The notes beneath the pieces are model-generated. The model worked only from the letters and a program-made list of their open reading frames with translations. It was not told the DNA's origin and made no database searches. The translations under genes and the position numbers were made by a program. Shown here piece by piece: positions 26,979-39,326 of a DNA stretch of 64,000 nt. The DNA is from Deinococcus sedimenti (lineage in GTDB: Bacteria > Deinococcota > Deinococci > Deinococcales > Deinococcaceae). The stretch is from positions 558,001 through 622,000 of the forward strand of contig NZ_BMQN01000001.1 in the NCBI RefSeq assembly GCF_014648135.1. The letters are read 5' to 3'. Each line of letters starts with the position of its first letter. Position 1 is the first letter of the stretch.

Positions 26979-27392
26979 ATGGACGACCCCGCCACCCTGT
27001 CGGCCCTGCTGAGCCGCGTGAACCACGACCCCCAGGAGGGACTCCAGGCGGCCCTGGACGCCGTGGACGGTCAGCCGCACCCGCGCGTCGCGGGCATCGC
27101 CGCGCACCTGACCGCTACCAAACGCGACCTTTGGACCCGCATCGCCCGCGCCACCGGCACGCCCGCACCCCCCGACGACGCGGGCCTGCACACCCTGCTG
27201 CACTGGGAGGCAGCCGCCGCCGCCGCGCTGAGCGCCGCGCACCTGACCGTCACCGTGCCGCCCACCGATCCCGGCACCGCCGGCGGGGAACCCCCCATGA
27301 CGGTCGCCGCGCTGCTGCGCCTGAACGCCGCCCTGACCACCGGGCGCGCCGCGCAGATCCGCCGACTGGGCCAGCAGCCGCGCCTCGCCTGA
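26979..27392 (+). CDS. Hypothetical protein, possibly DinB-like four-helix bundle
   Basis: A 137-residue, Ala-rich helical protein starting 1 nt after the previous stop. Its helices (VAGIAAHLTATKRDLWTRIARATG, LHWEAAAAAALSAAHL) resemble small DinB/YfiT-like bundles, but the His triad cannot be confirmed. Treat the family suggestion as weak. It is probably co-transcribed with both neighbours. Confidence 0.55.
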   Translation: MDDPATLSALLSRVNHDPQEGLQAALDAVDGQPHPRVAGIAAHLTATKRDLWTRIARATGTPAPPDDAGLHTLLHWEAAAAAALSAAHLTVTVPPTDPGTAGGEPPMTVAALLRLNAALTTGRAAQIRRLGQQPRLA

Positions 27393-27393
27393 C

Positions 27394-27693
27394 ATGCCCC
27401 GCGAACGCCCGTTCCTCACCGACGCCGCCCCCGAGGGCACGCGGGGCAGCGGGGCGGTCCCGGACGCCCTGTTCGACCTCGCAGTGAACCGCGCGGCGGC
27501 CGCGCTGCGCGGCCTGCGCCCCGCCCGGCCCGACGCGGCGCTGGCCGCGTGGCACGCCCGCACCCGCTTCGCCCGCCGCGTGCCGCTGGACGCCGTGCAG
27601 GCCGCGCTGGCCCTGCATCCCGGTCAGGGCGAGGTGCACTGGGCGGGCGGCCCGGGAGGCGGCTGGCAGCCGGGCCGGGCGCCGTTTCCCTGA
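27394..27693 (+). CDS. Small hypothetical protein
   Basis: A 99-residue protein starting 1 nt after the preceding stop, with no membrane segment. It is Arg/Ala-rich, with a Gly/Trp-rich end (VHWAGGPGGGWQPGRAPFP). I do not recognise it. Tight spacing and same-strand order suggest it is the last gene of the run that began with moxR. Confidence 0.5.
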   Translation: MPRERPFLTDAAPEGTRGSGAVPDALFDLAVNRAAAALRGLRPARPDAALAAWHARTRFARRVPLDAVQAALALHPGQGEVHWAGGPGGGWQPGRAPFP

Positions 27694-27701
27694 CAGCAGC
27701 A

Positions 27702-27826
27702 TTCAGGAGTATTGAGGGTCACCTTCAATACTCCTGAACGAGCGGAGCGAGCACCTGACAACACCAGCGGTTGGAAGTGGAATTGAAGGGCGTGGTGTTG
27801 GCCCTTCAATGGAACTGGAAACCGCT
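27702..27826. repeat. Two consecutive long hairpins between convergent genes
   Basis: Hairpin 1 is a perfect 14-bp stem (27702-27715 with 27725-27738, TTCAGGAGTATTGA arm) around a 9-nt loop. Hairpin 2 is long and imperfect (27766-27791 with 27801-27826): the outer 7 bp (AGCGGTT) and inner 10 bp (ATTGAAGGGC) pair perfectly, with a mismatched middle. Some 150 bases further to 27976 hold nothing I recognise. Confidence 0.7.
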
Positions 27827-27976
27827 GTGACATCGGTGCTCAGGGTGTGGTGGGTCTCCCTCGATCCGTCTGAACCGTGCAGTCCGAGCAGCTGAAAGGG
27901 CCGTGGTCGGAAGCGAAGCCAAGAGGCGGGGGCAGCTGAGAACCGTGGTGAGCCCGCCCCGGAAGCGGAGGCTGCG

Positions 27977-28591
27977 CTACTGGATGGCGGCGCGGGCGGC
28001 CACCTCGACCGCGCGCGTCAGTTCCGTCTGCGGCAGGTACGGCACGGGCCGCGGCTCGGCCAGCGCGACCTCCGCGTTCGCGGGGAGGTGCAGGAACCCG
28101 CAGGGCACCTCCTCCCGCCCGGAGGTTCCCAGGACGTGCAGCGCGTGGAACATGACGGTGTTGCACACGTACGTGCCTGCCGTGTCGCTGATCGCGCCGG
28201 GAACACCGGCGTCCCGCCACGCGCGCAGCATGGCGCGCAGCGGCAGCGTGCTCAGGCACGCGGCGGGAGCGTCCGGCGCGACCGGCTGATCCTGGTACTG
28301 GCGGCCCGCGTTGTCCGGAATGCGGTAGTCCATGACGTTCACCGCTACGCGCTCCAGCGTCACCTGCGGCCGCCCGCTCGCCAGGCCGGTCAGCAGCACG
28401 GCGTCCGGTGTCAGCCAGTCCAGCAGGGAATCGAGCCGCTCGCGCGCCGCGCCGGGTTCCACGGGCAGCAGCGCGCCCTCGATCACGTACCCGCCCAGCG
28501 TGCGGCCGTGCAGCGCCTGCGCCGCCAGCGCGCTGGGGTTCACGGGATGCGTGTGGAAGGGCTCGAAGCCGGTCAGCAGCAGGGTGGGCAT
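27977..28591 (-). CDS. pcp: Pyroglutamyl-peptidase I
   Basis: A 204-residue cysteine peptidase (C15). The N-terminal TLLLTGFEPFHTHPVNPSALA is diagnostic. The catalytic Glu is in the LERVAVNVMDYRIPDN region, the Cys in DTAGTYVCNTVMFHAL and the His in CGFLHLPA. It removes N-terminal pyroglutamate from peptides in the cytoplasm. The start is ATG 28591; the longer open frame upstream is antisense to the next gene. Confidence 0.94.
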   Translation of the reverse strand: MPTLLLTGFEPFHTHPVNPSALAAQALHGRTLGGYVIEGALLPVEPGAARERLDSLLDWLTPDAVLLTGLASGRPQVTLERVAVNVMDYRIPDNAGRQYQDQPVAPDAPAACLSTLPLRAMLRAWRDAGVPGAISDTAGTYVCNTVMFHALHVLGTSGREEVPCGFLHLPANAEVALAEPRPVPYLPQTELTRAVEVAARAAIQ

Positions 28592-28633
28592 CCCCCGCAG
28601 CGTAGCGTGCGCGGACAGCGGTACGCTGCGGGT

Positions 28634-29092
28634 ATGCGCCGCCTTGTCCTGACCGCCCTGCTGGCCCTCACTCCATCCGCCCTGGCCGCCACGCAGTACG
28701 CCGTGCTGAAGGGCGTGACCGTGCAGGGCGGCGTCGCCACCCTGACCCTGGACTACGTGGACGTGTACGGCGACACCGACGCCGACGCCCGCCGGGTCGT
28801 CGCGCTGGGAGACTACCCGGACGCGCAGGCGTACTTCGACGCGAACCCCGGCGGGCTGTACGTGCGGAACGTCAACCCCATGCTGCGGACCCTGAAGACC
28901 GACGCGCGGACCCTCTTCCACCTGTCCTGCCTGGACCGTCCGGGCGGCGTGCAGGTGGTGCCGCTCGCGACGTTCGTGTCCGCCTGGACGGGCCGCGCCC
29001 CGCAGGGCTGCTGGCCGTTCAGCGAGAAGGTCGTCGCGCTGCATCTGAGCGGCAGCCGCGTGTTGAAGGTCGAGCAGGTGTATTTCCCCTGA
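28634..29092 (+). CDS. Exported hypothetical protein
   Basis: A 152-residue protein with a standard signal peptide (MRRLVLTALLALTPSALAA, cleavage after ALA near residue 18-19). The mature part is a small beta-rich domain with two Cys (HLSCLDRP, PQGCWPF) that could form a disulfide. A TACGCT box lies 6 nt before the ATG. I do not recognise the family. Confidence 0.65.
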   Translation: MRRLVLTALLALTPSALAATQYAVLKGVTVQGGVATLTLDYVDVYGDTDADARRVVALGDYPDAQAYFDANPGGLYVRNVNPMLRTLKTDARTLFHLSCLDRPGGVQVVPLATFVSAWTGRAPQGCWPFSEKVVALHLSGSRVLKVEQVYFP

Positions 29093-29155
29093 CGCCGGGT
29101 CACCTGAAACGAACGCCGCAGTCTGAGCGGCGGGCGGCGCCTATGCTGCGGCGGT

Positions 29156-30004
29156 ATGCCTGAACTGCCGGAAGTGGAGACCACCCGCCGCAAGATCGAG
29201 CCGCTGCTGCTGGGCCGCACGATCCTGGAGGTGCAGCACGACGCGCCCCACAAGTACCGCGACACGCACCTCGCCGCGGGGAGGCGCGTGACCGGCCTGT
29301 CCCGGCGCGGGAAGTACCTGATGCTGCACCTCGCCGCCGCGGACGCCGCCCACGACCATGGCGTGGACGACCCGCACGACCTGGAATTCATCGTGCACCT
29401 GGGCATGACCGGTGGCTTCCGGCTGGAGGGCGGCAAGCACACCCGCGTGACCCTGCGCACCGACGCGGGGGACCTGTACTTCGACGACCCGCGCCGCTTC
29501 GGGAAGATGGCGGTCGTGCGGCCGGGCGCGTACGCGGGCATGCCCACCCTGGCCGCCATGGGCCCCGAACCCCTCTCGGACGACTTCCGGGAGGAGGACT
29601 TCGCCGCGCTGGCCGCGCAGGCAGGTGCCGTGAAACCCTGGCTGCTGTCCCAGAAACCCGTCAGCGGCGTGGGGAACATCTACGCCGACGAGAGCCTCTG
29701 GATGGCCGGACTGCACCCCGCCCAGACCCGCCTGACCCGCGACGAGGCCGGGCGGCTGTACCACGCGATCCGGGACGTGATGGGCCGCGCCGTCGAGGCC
29801 GGCGGCAGCAGCCTCGGGAAAGGGGAGGGCAACTACCGCCAGCATGACGGCCTGTCGGGCCTGTTCCAGCACGCGCACAACGTGTACGGCAAGGGCGGCG
29901 AACCCTGCCCCCGCTGCGGCACCCCCATCGAGAAGAGCGTCGTCGCGCAGCGCGGCACGCACCACTGCCCGCAGTGCCAGCCGCTGCGCCGGGACACCGA
30001 ATGA
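29156..30004 (+). CDS. mutM: Formamidopyrimidine-DNA glycosylase (Fpg)
   Basis: A 282-residue base-excision repair enzyme. The N-terminus [11 protein letters not shown] provides the catalytic Pro2 and Glu3. The helix-two-turn-helix is at [16 protein letters not shown]. The C-terminal zinc finger is [25 protein letters not shown]. It removes 8-oxoguanine and ring-opened purines and nicks the strand. A TATGCT box lies 8 nt before the ATG. The stop overlaps the pdxH start (ATGA). Confidence 0.96.
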   Translation: MPELPEVETTRRKIEPLLLGRTILEVQHDAPHKYRDTHLAAGRRVTGLSRRGKYLMLHLAAADAAHDHGVDDPHDLEFIVHLGMTGGFRLEGGKHTRVTLRTDAGDLYFDDPRRFGKMAVVRPGAYAGMPTLAAMGPEPLSDDFREEDFAALAAQAGAVKPWLLSQKPVSGVGNIYADESLWMAGLHPAQTRLTRDEAGRLYHAIRDVMGRAVEAGGSSLGKGEGNYRQHDGLSGLFQHAHNVYGKGGEPCPRCGTPIEKSVVAQRGTHHCPQCQPLRRDTE

Positions 30005-30645
30005 CCGACCTGACCGGACTGCGCCTGTCCTACACGCGCGCCGAACTGCGCCGCGCCGACCTGAACCCGGACCCGCTGGCGCAGTTCCATGGCTGGTTGC
30101 AGGAGGCCATCGAGGCGAATCTGCGCGAACCGTACGCCCTGAGCCTCGCCACCGCCGACGGGCAGGGGCGGCCCAGCGTGCGGACCGTACTGCTGCGCGG
30201 CGCGACCCCGGCGGGCCTGACGTTCTACACGAACTACGACTCGCACAAGGGACGCGACCTGAGCGGCAACCCGCAGGCGGAACTGCTGTTCCACTGGCCG
30301 GAACTGGAACGGCAGGTGCGCGCCTACGGCCCGGTGACCCGCGTCCCGGACGCGGAGAGCGACGCGTACTTCCACGCCCGACCGCGCGAGTCCCAGCTGG
30401 CCGCGCACGCCAGCGACCCGCAGAGCGCCCCCACCCCTGGCCGGGAGGCGCTGGAGGCGACCTTCGCGGCCCTGCACGAGCGCTACCCGGAGGGCAGCGA
30501 GGTGCCCCGACCCGCGTTCTGGGGCGGGTTCCGTGTACAGGTGCAGGAGTGGGAGTTCTGGCAGGGCCGCGCCAACCGCCTGCACGACCGCTTCACGTAC
30601 AGGCGACAGGACGGCGGGTGGGAGGTTCAGCGGCTGATGCCCTGA
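30001..30645 (+). CDS. pdxH: Pyridoxamine 5'-phosphate oxidase
   Basis: A 214-residue FMN-dependent enzyme. Family signatures are [59 protein letters not shown] and [18 protein letters not shown] near the end. It oxidises pyridoxine or pyridoxamine phosphate to PLP. The start [16 protein letters not shown] at 30001 overlaps the mutM stop. Confidence 0.95.
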   Translation: MTDLTGLRLSYTRAELRRADLNPDPLAQFHGWLQEAIEANLREPYALSLATADGQGRPSVRTVLLRGATPAGLTFYTNYDSHKGRDLSGNPQAELLFHWPELERQVRAYGPVTRVPDAESDAYFHARPRESQLAAHASDPQSAPTPGREALEATFAALHERYPEGSEVPRPAFWGGFRVQVQEWEFWQGRANRLHDRFTYRRQDGGWEVQRLMP

Positions 30646-30671
30646 CTCCCCTCACCTGCTGAGCAGCGGTA

Positions 30672-32174
<1,503 letters not shown>

Positions 32175-32247
32175 AGGGAGGAGCGAGTCATCCTGGCAGT
32201 GTAATGCGTCCGGCGAAATCCGGTGTGAACAGGTGTCCGGCCAGCCG

Positions 32248-32862
32248 TCAGGAGCGAGGGTCCCGTTTCACCGCGCCTTCCAGCAGCAGGTTGAGGGCCA
32301 GGCGCATCTCCTCCTGCAGGGGCCGCTCGGTGCCGTACGCGCTCCAGCGCAGCGCGACCATCAGGTACGTGTCCGCGATCAGGTTGCTGATGCGCTGCAG
32401 TGACAGGTCGGTGCGCATCAGGCCCGCCTGGTGCATGGGCCGCAGGATCAGTTCGATGACCTTGCTCAGTGGCAGCGCCTGGTACGCGGTGCGGGCCCGC
32501 TCGGGGTTGGGGTTCATGACCTCGTAGGCCAGCGGGGGGAACAGGTCGCGTTCGCGGGTGTTCTCGTCGGCGAGGCGGTCCCAGATCTCGTACAGCACCG
32601 TCAGGGGCGCGGCGCCGTCGTGCAGGCGGGTCTCGGCGTGGTCCCGCAGGCGGTTCATGACCTCGCTGCCGTAGTCGAGCAGGACCGCTTCCTTGTAGGG
32701 GTAGTAGTTGAAGAACGTGCCGCGTGAGACGTTGCTGGCCCGGGCGATGTCGGTCGCGGTGGTCGTCTGGAACCCGCCGCGTTTGAACAGGTCAATGGCG
32801 ACGTTGTAGATGCGGGCGCGGCGGCGCTCCTTCTGGCGTTCGCGCAGCGAGGTTGAATCCAT
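32248..32862 (-). CDS. TetR family transcriptional regulator
   Basis: A 204-residue protein. The N-terminal helix-turn-helix is typical: RIYNVAIDLFKRGGFQTTTATDIARASNVSRGTFFNYYPYKEAVLLDY. The C-terminal ligand-binding domain is variable and its inducer is unknown. The start MDSTSLRERQKERR at 32862 avoids an upstream extension rich in Cys and Pro. It precedes the 2-phosphoglycerate-kinase-like gene and is divergent from ppgK, so it may control one or both. Confidence 0.9.
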   Translation of the reverse strand: MDSTSLRERQKERRRARIYNVAIDLFKRGGFQTTTATDIARASNVSRGTFFNYYPYKEAVLLDYGSEVMNRLRDHAETRLHDGAAPLTVLYEIWDRLADENTRERDLFPPLAYEVMNPNPERARTAYQALPLSKVIELILRPMHQAGLMRTDLSLQRISNLIADTYLMVALRWSAYGTERPLQEEMRLALNLLLEGAVKRDPRS

Positions 32863-33028
32863 GATTCCCCAGGGTATAGCGTTTTCAGTACAAAATTGCA
32901 CCCCGTCCAATGGGGTTGTCGGGCTCCGACCGCAGCGGACCTTCATGCAGCGGTGGAGGAACGAACCGTCACCGCCCCCGGCGTGCGCCGCGATCAGCCG
33001 CCTGAGGTCCGCGCCGGAGCCGGTGCGG

Positions 33029-33044
33029 TACGCTGGAGCCCATG
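33029..33044 (+). promoter_or_regulatory. Leaderless-type -10 box of ppgK
   Basis: TACGCT at 33029-33034 is exactly 7 nt before the ppgK ATG at 33042. Confidence 0.6.
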
Positions 33045-33890
33045 AGCGTGATCCTGGGCATCGACATCGGCGGGAGCGGCATCAAGGGCGCGCCCGTGGA
33101 CACCCGCACCGGTAAACTCATGGCTGAACGCCGGCGCATCCCCACCCCGGAAGGCGCCGCGCCGGACGCCATCAGGGCGGTCGTCACCGAGCTCGTGCAG
33201 CACTTTGGACTGGACGGCCCGGTCGGCGTGACCTTCCCCGGCATCGTGCAGCGCGGCCACACCCTCTCCGCCGCGAACGTCCACCCGGACTGGGTGGGCC
33301 TGAACGCCGACGCGCTGTTCACCGAGGCGACCGGGCACGAGGTGCACCTGATCAACGACGCGGACGCCGCCGGGCTCGCCGAGGCCCGCTTCGGGGCCGG
33401 GCAGGGCGAGGACGGCACCGTGCTCGTCCTGACCTTCGGCACCGGGATCGGCAGCGCCCTGATCCACCGCGGCACCCTCATCCCGAACACCGAACTGGGC
33501 CACCTGTGGCTGCGCGACAAACACGCCGAGACCTGGGCCTCGGACCGCGCCCGCGAACGCGACGACCTGAACTGGAAGCAGTGGAGCAAACGCGCCTGCA
33601 CGTACCTGCAGCACCTGGAACTGCTGTTCAGCCCGGACCTGTTCATCATCGGCGGCGGCATCAGCAAGAAGGCCGAGAAGTGGCAGGGGCACCTGAAGCT
33701 GGACCGCAGCCGCGTCGTTCCCGCCCGGCTGCTGAACGAGGCCGGGATCATCGGGGCCGCCATGATGGCCGCCGGCACCGCCCCTGACCTCGACGCTGCC
33801 CCCAGCGAAACCGCTCCCAGCGAAGACGCCCCGAAGCCCGCGAAGGCCAGACCGGCCAGGAAGGCCCCGGCCCGCCCGCGCAAGGCCTGA
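33042..33890 (+). CDS. ppgK: Polyphosphate glucokinase (ROK family)
   Basis: A 282-residue sugar kinase. It has the ATP/polyP phosphate loop [18 protein letters not shown], the ROK segments [14 protein letters not shown] and [29 protein letters not shown], and a C-terminal [13 protein letters not shown]. The length and order match polyphosphate glucokinases, which phosphorylate glucose using polyphosphate or ATP. The last 35 residues are a low-complexity Ala/Pro/Lys tail that is not part of the fold. Confidence 0.92.
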   Translation: MSVILGIDIGGSGIKGAPVDTRTGKLMAERRRIPTPEGAAPDAIRAVVTELVQHFGLDGPVGVTFPGIVQRGHTLSAANVHPDWVGLNADALFTEATGHEVHLINDADAAGLAEARFGAGQGEDGTVLVLTFGTGIGSALIHRGTLIPNTELGHLWLRDKHAETWASDRARERDDLNWKQWSKRACTYLQHLELLFSPDLFIIGGGISKKAEKWQGHLKLDRSRVVPARLLNEAGIIGAAMMAAGTAPDLDAAPSETAPSEDAPKPAKARPARKAPARPRKA

Positions 33891-33933
33891 GAGATCCGGG
33901 AACCCACTCGGCTGCCGCACCGTATGCTGAATC

Positions 33934-34668
33934 ATGGGATTCCTGAAGAAGATGATGGCCGCCATCGGAGTGGGCGGCGCCCGTGTCGACGCCCAGGTTC
34001 ACAACCCCGCCGTGCGCATCGGCGACACCGTCACCGGGGTCGTGATCGTGCAGGGAGGCAGCCTCGACCAGCGGATCGAGCGCGTGAACCTCGGGATTGC
34101 CACCCGGTACAAGAGTGACGACAGCTACGTGTCGCACCAGCTGAGCAAGTACCCGGTGATTCCCACCTTCGAGCTGCGCGCCGGGGAACGCCGCGAGTTC
34201 CCGTTCAGCATTCCCGTCGAACCCGGCACGCCCCTCTCGCTGCCCGGCACGCAGCTGTGGCTCGCCACCGACATGGACATCGCGGGCGCGATGGACCCCG
34301 GAGATCAGGACCACCTTCAGATCCTGCCCAGCCGCGAGATGGAGGTGCTGTTCCAGGGGGCGCAGCGCCTAGGCTTCCAGCTGGGCAGCAGCGAGATCGA
34401 ATACCACCACGGCCGCATCGTGCAAGAGATCAGCTTCCGCCCCCCGCACGGCCAGTACCGCATCTCCGAGGTCGAGATGATGATCTTCCCGCAGGGCGGC
34501 GGGCTGGACGTCATCCTCGAAGTGGACCGCCGCGCCACGGGCCTGTCCAGCCTGTTCACCAGCGAGTTCGAACAGCGCGGCCGCTGGCACCTGAGCGCCG
34601 CCACCCTGAGTGCCGGTCCGGACGCCGTGGCCCGCGAACTCGAGGCCCGCATCCGCGCGCTGCTGTAA
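33934..34668 (+). CDS. spo0M: Spo0M-like sporulation-control family protein
   Basis: A 244-residue arrestin-like beta-sandwich protein. The start MGFLKKMMAAIGVGGARVD and the blocks VHNPAVRIGDTVTGVVIVQGG, FPFSIPVEPGTPLS and LWLATDMDIAGAMDPGDQDHLQI are characteristic of the SpoOM family. Homologues exist in non-sporulating bacteria, where the role is unclear (cell division or envelope). It is convergent with the ssu operon across a strong terminator. Confidence 0.9.
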   Translation: MGFLKKMMAAIGVGGARVDAQVHNPAVRIGDTVTGVVIVQGGSLDQRIERVNLGIATRYKSDDSYVSHQLSKYPVIPTFELRAGERREFPFSIPVEPGTPLSLPGTQLWLATDMDIAGAMDPGDQDHLQILPSREMEVLFQGAQRLGFQLGSSEIEYHHGRIVQEISFRPPHGQYRISEVEMMIFPQGGGLDVILEVDRRATGLSSLFTSEFEQRGRWHLSAATLSAGPDAVARELEARIRALL

Positions 34669-34673
34669 GCCAA

Positions 34674-34715
34674 CAGAGGGCCGCCCCCATCACCACACCG
34701 GGGGGCGGCCCTCTG
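34674..34715. terminator. Bidirectional terminator between spo0M and ssuB
   Basis: A perfect 15-bp stem (34674-34688 with 34701-34715, CAGAGGGCCGCCCCC arm) and a 12-nt loop. It ends both the spo0M transcript and the long sulfur operon. Confidence 0.85.
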
Positions 34716-34724
34716 CCGGTCCGG

Positions 34725-35474
34725 TTATTCGCCCAGCAGGGCCTTGAGGTCGTCCACGCTCGTCTGCGCAGCGGGCGCGTCCAGGGCCACCTGACCGCCG
34801 CGCAGGGCCACGACCCGCTGACCCAGGTGCAGCGCTTCCTCCAACTGGTGCGTGACGAACACGACCGTCACGCCCGACTGCCGCCAGAGCGTGAGCAGTT
34901 CCCCGGAGAGCGTGGTGCGGGTCGCGTGGTCCAGCGCGCTGAACGGCTCGTCCAGCAGCAGCAGGCCCGGGCGCGTGACCAGGGCGCGCGCCAGCGCCAC
35001 ACGCTGCCGCTGCCCGCCACTCAACTCGTGTGGGCGGCGGGATTCGAAGCCGCTCAGGTTCACCTGCCGCAGCGCCTCCAGCACGCGGGCGGACCGTTCG
35101 GCGCGCGGCACGCCCCGCAGCCCGAAGGCGACATTCCCGGCGACCGTCAGCCAGGGAAACAGCGCCGCCTCCTGCTGCACCAGCGTCAGGCGGGGGTGCG
35201 GGCCGCGCACGACCTCGCCCCCCAGCCGGATCTGGCCCGACTGGGGTTTCAGGAACCCGGCCAGCAGGCTCAGCAGGGTGCTCTTGCCGCTGCCGGACGG
35301 CCCGACCACGCACAGGAACTCACCGGCCGCGACGTCCAGCGTCAGCGGACCCACGCCGGCCGCCTGATGACGCCGGGCGGGGTAGTGGTACTTCACGCCG
35401 TCCAGGGCGAGGGGCGCGCCGCCACGTTCGGCGACCAGGGGAGCGGTGGCGGCGCGGTTCATCGTGGTGGTCAT
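34725..35474 (-). CDS. ssuB: Sulfonate/taurine-type ABC transporter ATPase
   Basis: A 249-residue ATPase of the nitrate/sulfonate/taurine class. Walker A is GPSGSGKST, the Q-loop is in [14 protein letters not shown], the signature is [15 protein letters not shown], Walker B is [12 protein letters not shown] and the switch His is in [10 protein letters not shown]. The start overlaps the permease stop (ATGA). It sits at the end of the sulfur-assimilation cluster, supporting import of an organic sulfur compound. Confidence 0.88.
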   Translation of the reverse strand: MTTTMNRAATAPLVAERGGAPLALDGVKYHYPARRHQAAGVGPLTLDVAAGEFLCVVGPSGSGKSTLLSLLAGFLKPQSGQIRLGGEVVRGPHPRLTLVQQEAALFPWLTVAGNVAFGLRGVPRAERSARVLEALRQVNLSGFESRRPHELSGGQRQRVALARALVTRPGLLLLDEPFSALDHATRTTLSGELLTLWRQSGVTVVFVTHQLEEALHLGQRVVALRGGQVALDAPAAQTSVDDLKALLGE

Positions 35475-36307
35475 TGTGGCACCTCCAGGCCGTAGTCACG
35501 GCGGACGCGGCCTTCGGCGGCGCGCAGCAGCGAGTCGAACAGGCCACCGATCACGCCGATGATGATGATGGTTGCCAGGACCAGCGCCACGTTCGCGGTG
35601 TTCCGCCCGATTTCCAGCTGCTCGCCCAAGCTGGCCGCTCCGGCGATCAGGAGTTCCCCGCCGACTAGGGCGCGCCAGGAGAAGCTCCAGGCGGTGCGCA
35701 GCCCGGTCAGGATGCTGGGCACGCTGGCGGGCAGCAGCACCCGCAGCATCAGGCCCAGCGAGCCCGCACCCAGCGTGCGGCCCGCCACGCGCAGTGCCGG
35801 GGGAACGTTCAGCAGCGCGCCGGACACCGCCAGCGCCACCGGAATGAAGCCTTCCAGGATGACCACGAACAGCACGGCGCGTTCGTTCAGGCCCAGGAAC
35901 AGGATCGCGAACGGCACGAACGCGATGCTCGGCACGCTCTGGATGCCGGTCAGGTACGCGCCCAGCGTGGTCCGCAGCGGCCGCCACGCGCCCATCAGCA
36001 GGCCCACGACAACGCCCAGCAGCACGGCGATCACGTACCCGGTCAGGACGCGGCGCAGGCTTCCGCCGATGGCGGACAGCAGCTTGCCGTCCTGCGGCCC
36101 GGTGCCCCACAGGCCGTAGCTGATCTCGGTCCACACGGCTTTCGGGCCGGGGAACACGTAGGGCGGATACAGCTTGAGCACGTCGGTGACCAGCCACCAC
36201 GCGCCCAGGATGACGATCAGGCCAACGAGCTGCGTGACCAGGGTCTGCCAGCGGCTCTGGCCCCGCGCGGCGCGGGTGGGTTGCATGTCAGGGGAGAGGG
36301 TCGTCAC
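35471..36307 (-). CDS. ssuC: Sulfonate/taurine-type ABC transporter permease
   Basis: A 278-residue inner-membrane protein with about six membrane helices. The EAA loop is visible as [45 protein letters not shown]. It starts at GTG 36307 (or ATG 36286), 18 nt after the ssuA stop, and is coupled to ssuB. Confidence 0.87.
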   Translation of the reverse strand: MTTLSPDMQPTRAARGQSRWQTLVTQLVGLIVILGAWWLVTDVLKLYPPYVFPGPKAVWTEISYGLWGTGPQDGKLLSAIGGSLRRVLTGYVIAVLLGVVVGLLMGAWRPLRTTLGAYLTGIQSVPSIAFVPFAILFLGLNERAVLFVVILEGFIPVALAVSGALLNVPPALRVAGRTLGAGSLGLMLRVLLPASVPSILTGLRTAWSFSWRALVGGELLIAGAASLGEQLEIGRNTANVALVLATIIIIGVIGGLFDSLLRAAEGRVRRDYGLEVPQ

Positions 36308-36325
36308 GTCAGGTCCTTTCCGGGG

Positions 36326-37276
36326 TCACTTGCGGATGAACGGCGCGAGGTCCGGCGCGCTGCGGGCGTACCCGGCTTCCACGTTCAGCTTCGCGTATTC
36401 GGTCAGCGCGGCCAGGTCGAGGTTGGTCGTGAAGCGCGTCCGGGCGAAGGCCCGTTGCAGGACGCGCGGGTCGAGTTTCGTGCCCGTCGCTTTCAGCAGC
36501 TGGTTGTTCACGGCGGTCTGCGCGGCGACCGGGCTCTTGTTGATGAACGCCACGGCGTCGGTGTGCGCCTTCAGGAACGCGGCGACGAGCTGCGGGTTGG
36601 CCTGCGCGAACTTCGCGTTCACGATCACGACGGTCGTGGGGTACTTCCCGTCGCGCCAGACGGTCTTCTCGCTGCCGATGACCTTGTGCCCCTGCGCTTC
36701 CAGGGCTGCGCCCCAGGGTTCCGGGACCAGCGTGGCGTCCACGCGTTTGGCGGCGAAGGCGGCCAGCACGTCGGCGGGCGCGATGGGCGTGATCGTGACC
36801 GTCCCGCCGTCCGCCTTGGGCTTCAGGTTGTTCTCGTTCAGGATGTGGCGCAGGCTGATGTCCTGCGTGTTCCCCAGGCTGGGGACCGCGACGATCTTCC
36901 CGCCCAGATCCTTGTACGACTTGATGCCGCTGTCCTTGCGCACGACGAGCACCGCGCCCGCCTCGCTGGCTCCCGCCAGGAACTGCACGGGCATGCCGCG
37001 CCCGGCCGCGTTGATGGCCGGTCCCGGCCCCACGTAGGCGATGTCGATCTGACCGGCGGCGAACGCCTCGGTCAGGGTGGTGCCGGAGACGAACTCCCTG
37101 GCGTCGAGCTTCACCTTGCCCAGGGCTTTCTGGAAGGTGCCGCGCTCCAGGCCCACCAGGGCCGGCGCGTGCGTGAGGTTGGGGAAGAAGCCCAGGCGCA
37201 CGGTCTGGGCGTCCTGGGCGGCGGCGGTGGTCAGCAGGGTCAACGTCAGCAGGGTGGGTAGGGTGAATCGGGTCAT
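36326..37276 (-). CDS. ssuA: Sulfonate/taurine-type ABC transporter substrate-binding protein
   Basis: A 316-residue exported protein with a signal peptide ([18 protein letters not shown]). The NMT1/SsuA-type fold is visible: [66 protein letters not shown] and [10 protein letters not shown]. The ligand may be an alkanesulfonate, taurine or sulfate ester. No monooxygenase (ssuD, tauD) is in the window. It lies 97 nt after sat, separated by a hairpin. Confidence 0.86.
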   Translation of the reverse strand: MTRFTLPTLLTLTLLTTAAAQDAQTVRLGFFPNLTHAPALVGLERGTFQKALGKVKLDAREFVSGTTLTEAFAAGQIDIAYVGPGPAINAAGRGMPVQFLAGASEAGAVLVVRKDSGIKSYKDLGGKIVAVPSLGNTQDISLRHILNENNLKPKADGGTVTITPIAPADVLAAFAAKRVDATLVPEPWGAALEAQGHKVIGSEKTVWRDGKYPTTVVIVNAKFAQANPQLVAAFLKAHTDAVAFINKSPVAAQTAVNNQLLKATGTKLDPRVLQRAFARTRFTTNLDLAALTEYAKLNVEAGYARSAPDLAPFIRK

Positions 37277-37309
37277 GAGCCCTCCAGTGTGGGATGCTGC
37301 ATTTCAATG

Positions 37310-37349
37310 GGGACGGCGGGTCAGCTCATGTGACAGCCCCCGCCGTCCC
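37310..37349 (-). terminator. Hairpin between sat and ssuA
   Basis: An 11-bp perfect stem (37310-37320 with 37339-37349, GGGACGGCGGG arm). No T-run follows, so it may attenuate rather than stop transcription into the transporter genes. Confidence 0.6.
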
Positions 37350-37373
37350 TTCAGATTTCCTTCAGTTCGTGGC

Positions 37374-38540
37374 TTACGCCTTGTCGGCGTACGCGGCGCG
37401 GAGCACCTCGGCCACCTCGGGCCGGGTGAACTCGGCGGGCAGGTTCTCCCCGGCGCGCAGCTTCTCGCGGACCTTCGTGCCGCTCAGCACGAGGTGGTGC
37501 GAGCCGTCGTGTGGGCAGGTGCGGGGGCTGACCAGCTGCCCGCAGGAGTTGCAGTAGAAGGTGTGCTCGAACTTCAGGATCTGGATGCCCAGTTCCTCCG
37601 GCGTGTACGCGCTGAAGATCTCCTGCGCGTCGTACGTGCCGTAGTAGCTGCCGACGCCCGCGTGGTCGCGTCCCACGATGAAGTGCGTCACGCCGTAGTT
37701 GCGCCGCGACAGAGCGTGCAGGATCGCCTCGCGCGGCCCGGCGTAGCGCATGGCGGCCGGGTACACGCTCAGCAGCGTGCGGGCCTGCGGGTAGTACTTC
37801 TCCAGCAGCACCTCGTACGCCTGCACGCGGGTGGCGGCCGGCACGTCGTCGCCCTTGGTGGTCCCCACCAGCGGGTGCAGCAGCAGTCCGTCCACGAGTT
37901 CCAGCGCCACCTTCTGCAGGTACTCGTGCGCCCGGTGGATGGGGTTGCGGGTCTGGAACGCCACCGTGGAGCGCCAGCCACGCGCCTCGATCACCTCGCG
38001 CACCTCGGCCGGCGTGCGGTGGTGGCGGGGGAAGTGCCCACGGGGCACCTCGAACAGCGCGACCGGCCCGGCCAGGTTGAAGTCACCCTGCGCGTACAGC
38101 GCGGCCACGCCGGGGTGCGTCTCGTCCTCGGTGCGGTACACCTCCCGCGCCTCCCAGGCCTTGCGGGCGGTGTACGCCTCCTGCACGTCCACCCAGCCGA
38201 CGTCCTGCCCGTCGAAGGTCAGGACCACGCGGCCACTCAGGTCGGCATGCGCGGCGTCAACGGGCAGCGTGATGGGGATGCTCCAGGGCGTGCCGTCCGC
38301 GAGGCGCAGCCGCTCGATGACCGAGAGGTAGTCCGCTTCCCCCACGAAGCCGGTCAGGGGGGAGTACGCGCCGGTGGCGAGCATCTCCAGGTCGGCCAGG
38401 GTGCGTTCGCTGATGCTCAGGCGCGGCAGCGCGGCGAGTTCCGCCGGGTCGAAGTCGTGTCCGGCGCGGCGCACGCCGTTGACCAGGGCGCCGCCGAGGG
38501 GGCTGGGGAGGGTGGAGGTGGTGGGGAGCAGGATCGTCAT
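37374..38540 (-). CDS. sat: Sulfate adenylyltransferase (ATP sulfurylase)
   Basis: A 388-residue enzyme of the single-chain type. The active site is seen in [16 protein letters not shown] and [15 protein letters not shown]; a C-terminal zinc site has [17 protein letters not shown] and is followed by [12 protein letters not shown]. It makes APS from ATP and sulfate. It starts 102 nt after cysH, with its own upstream sequence motif (see 38566). Confidence 0.95.
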   Translation of the reverse strand: MTILLPTTSTLPSPLGGALVNGVRRAGHDFDPAELAALPRLSISERTLADLEMLATGAYSPLTGFVGEADYLSVIERLRLADGTPWSIPITLPVDAAHADLSGRVVLTFDGQDVGWVDVQEAYTARKAWEAREVYRTEDETHPGVAALYAQGDFNLAGPVALFEVPRGHFPRHHRTPAEVREVIEARGWRSTVAFQTRNPIHRAHEYLQKVALELVDGLLLHPLVGTTKGDDVPAATRVQAYEVLLEKYYPQARTLLSVYPAAMRYAGPREAILHALSRRNYGVTHFIVGRDHAGVGSYYGTYDAQEIFSAYTPEELGIQILKFEHTFYCNSCGQLVSPRTCPHDGSHHLVLSGTKVREKLRAGENLPAEFTRPEVAEVLRAAYADKA

Positions 38541-38565
38541 GGGTCGGACCTCTTGATGAAAAGAC

Positions 38566-38573
38566 TCAACTAT
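38566..38573 (-). promoter_or_regulatory. Sequence motif shared with the start of the sulfur cluster
   Basis: On the minus strand the region upstream of sat reads AATAGTTGAGTCTTTT. The start of the cluster (41928-41935) has GATAGTTGACTTGTTT. The common part is ATAGTTGA-N4-TTT. It could be a regulator site; a matching -10 box at the normal spacing is not evident. Confidence 0.4.
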
Positions 38574-38642
38574 TCGGGGCAGGAAAAGCCGCTCAGGGTT
38601 CAGGCGGCGGCAGGTGTGACGGGCAAGGTCAACAGAGGCGCA

Positions 38643-39322
<680 letters not shown>

Positions 39323-39326
<4 letters not shown>

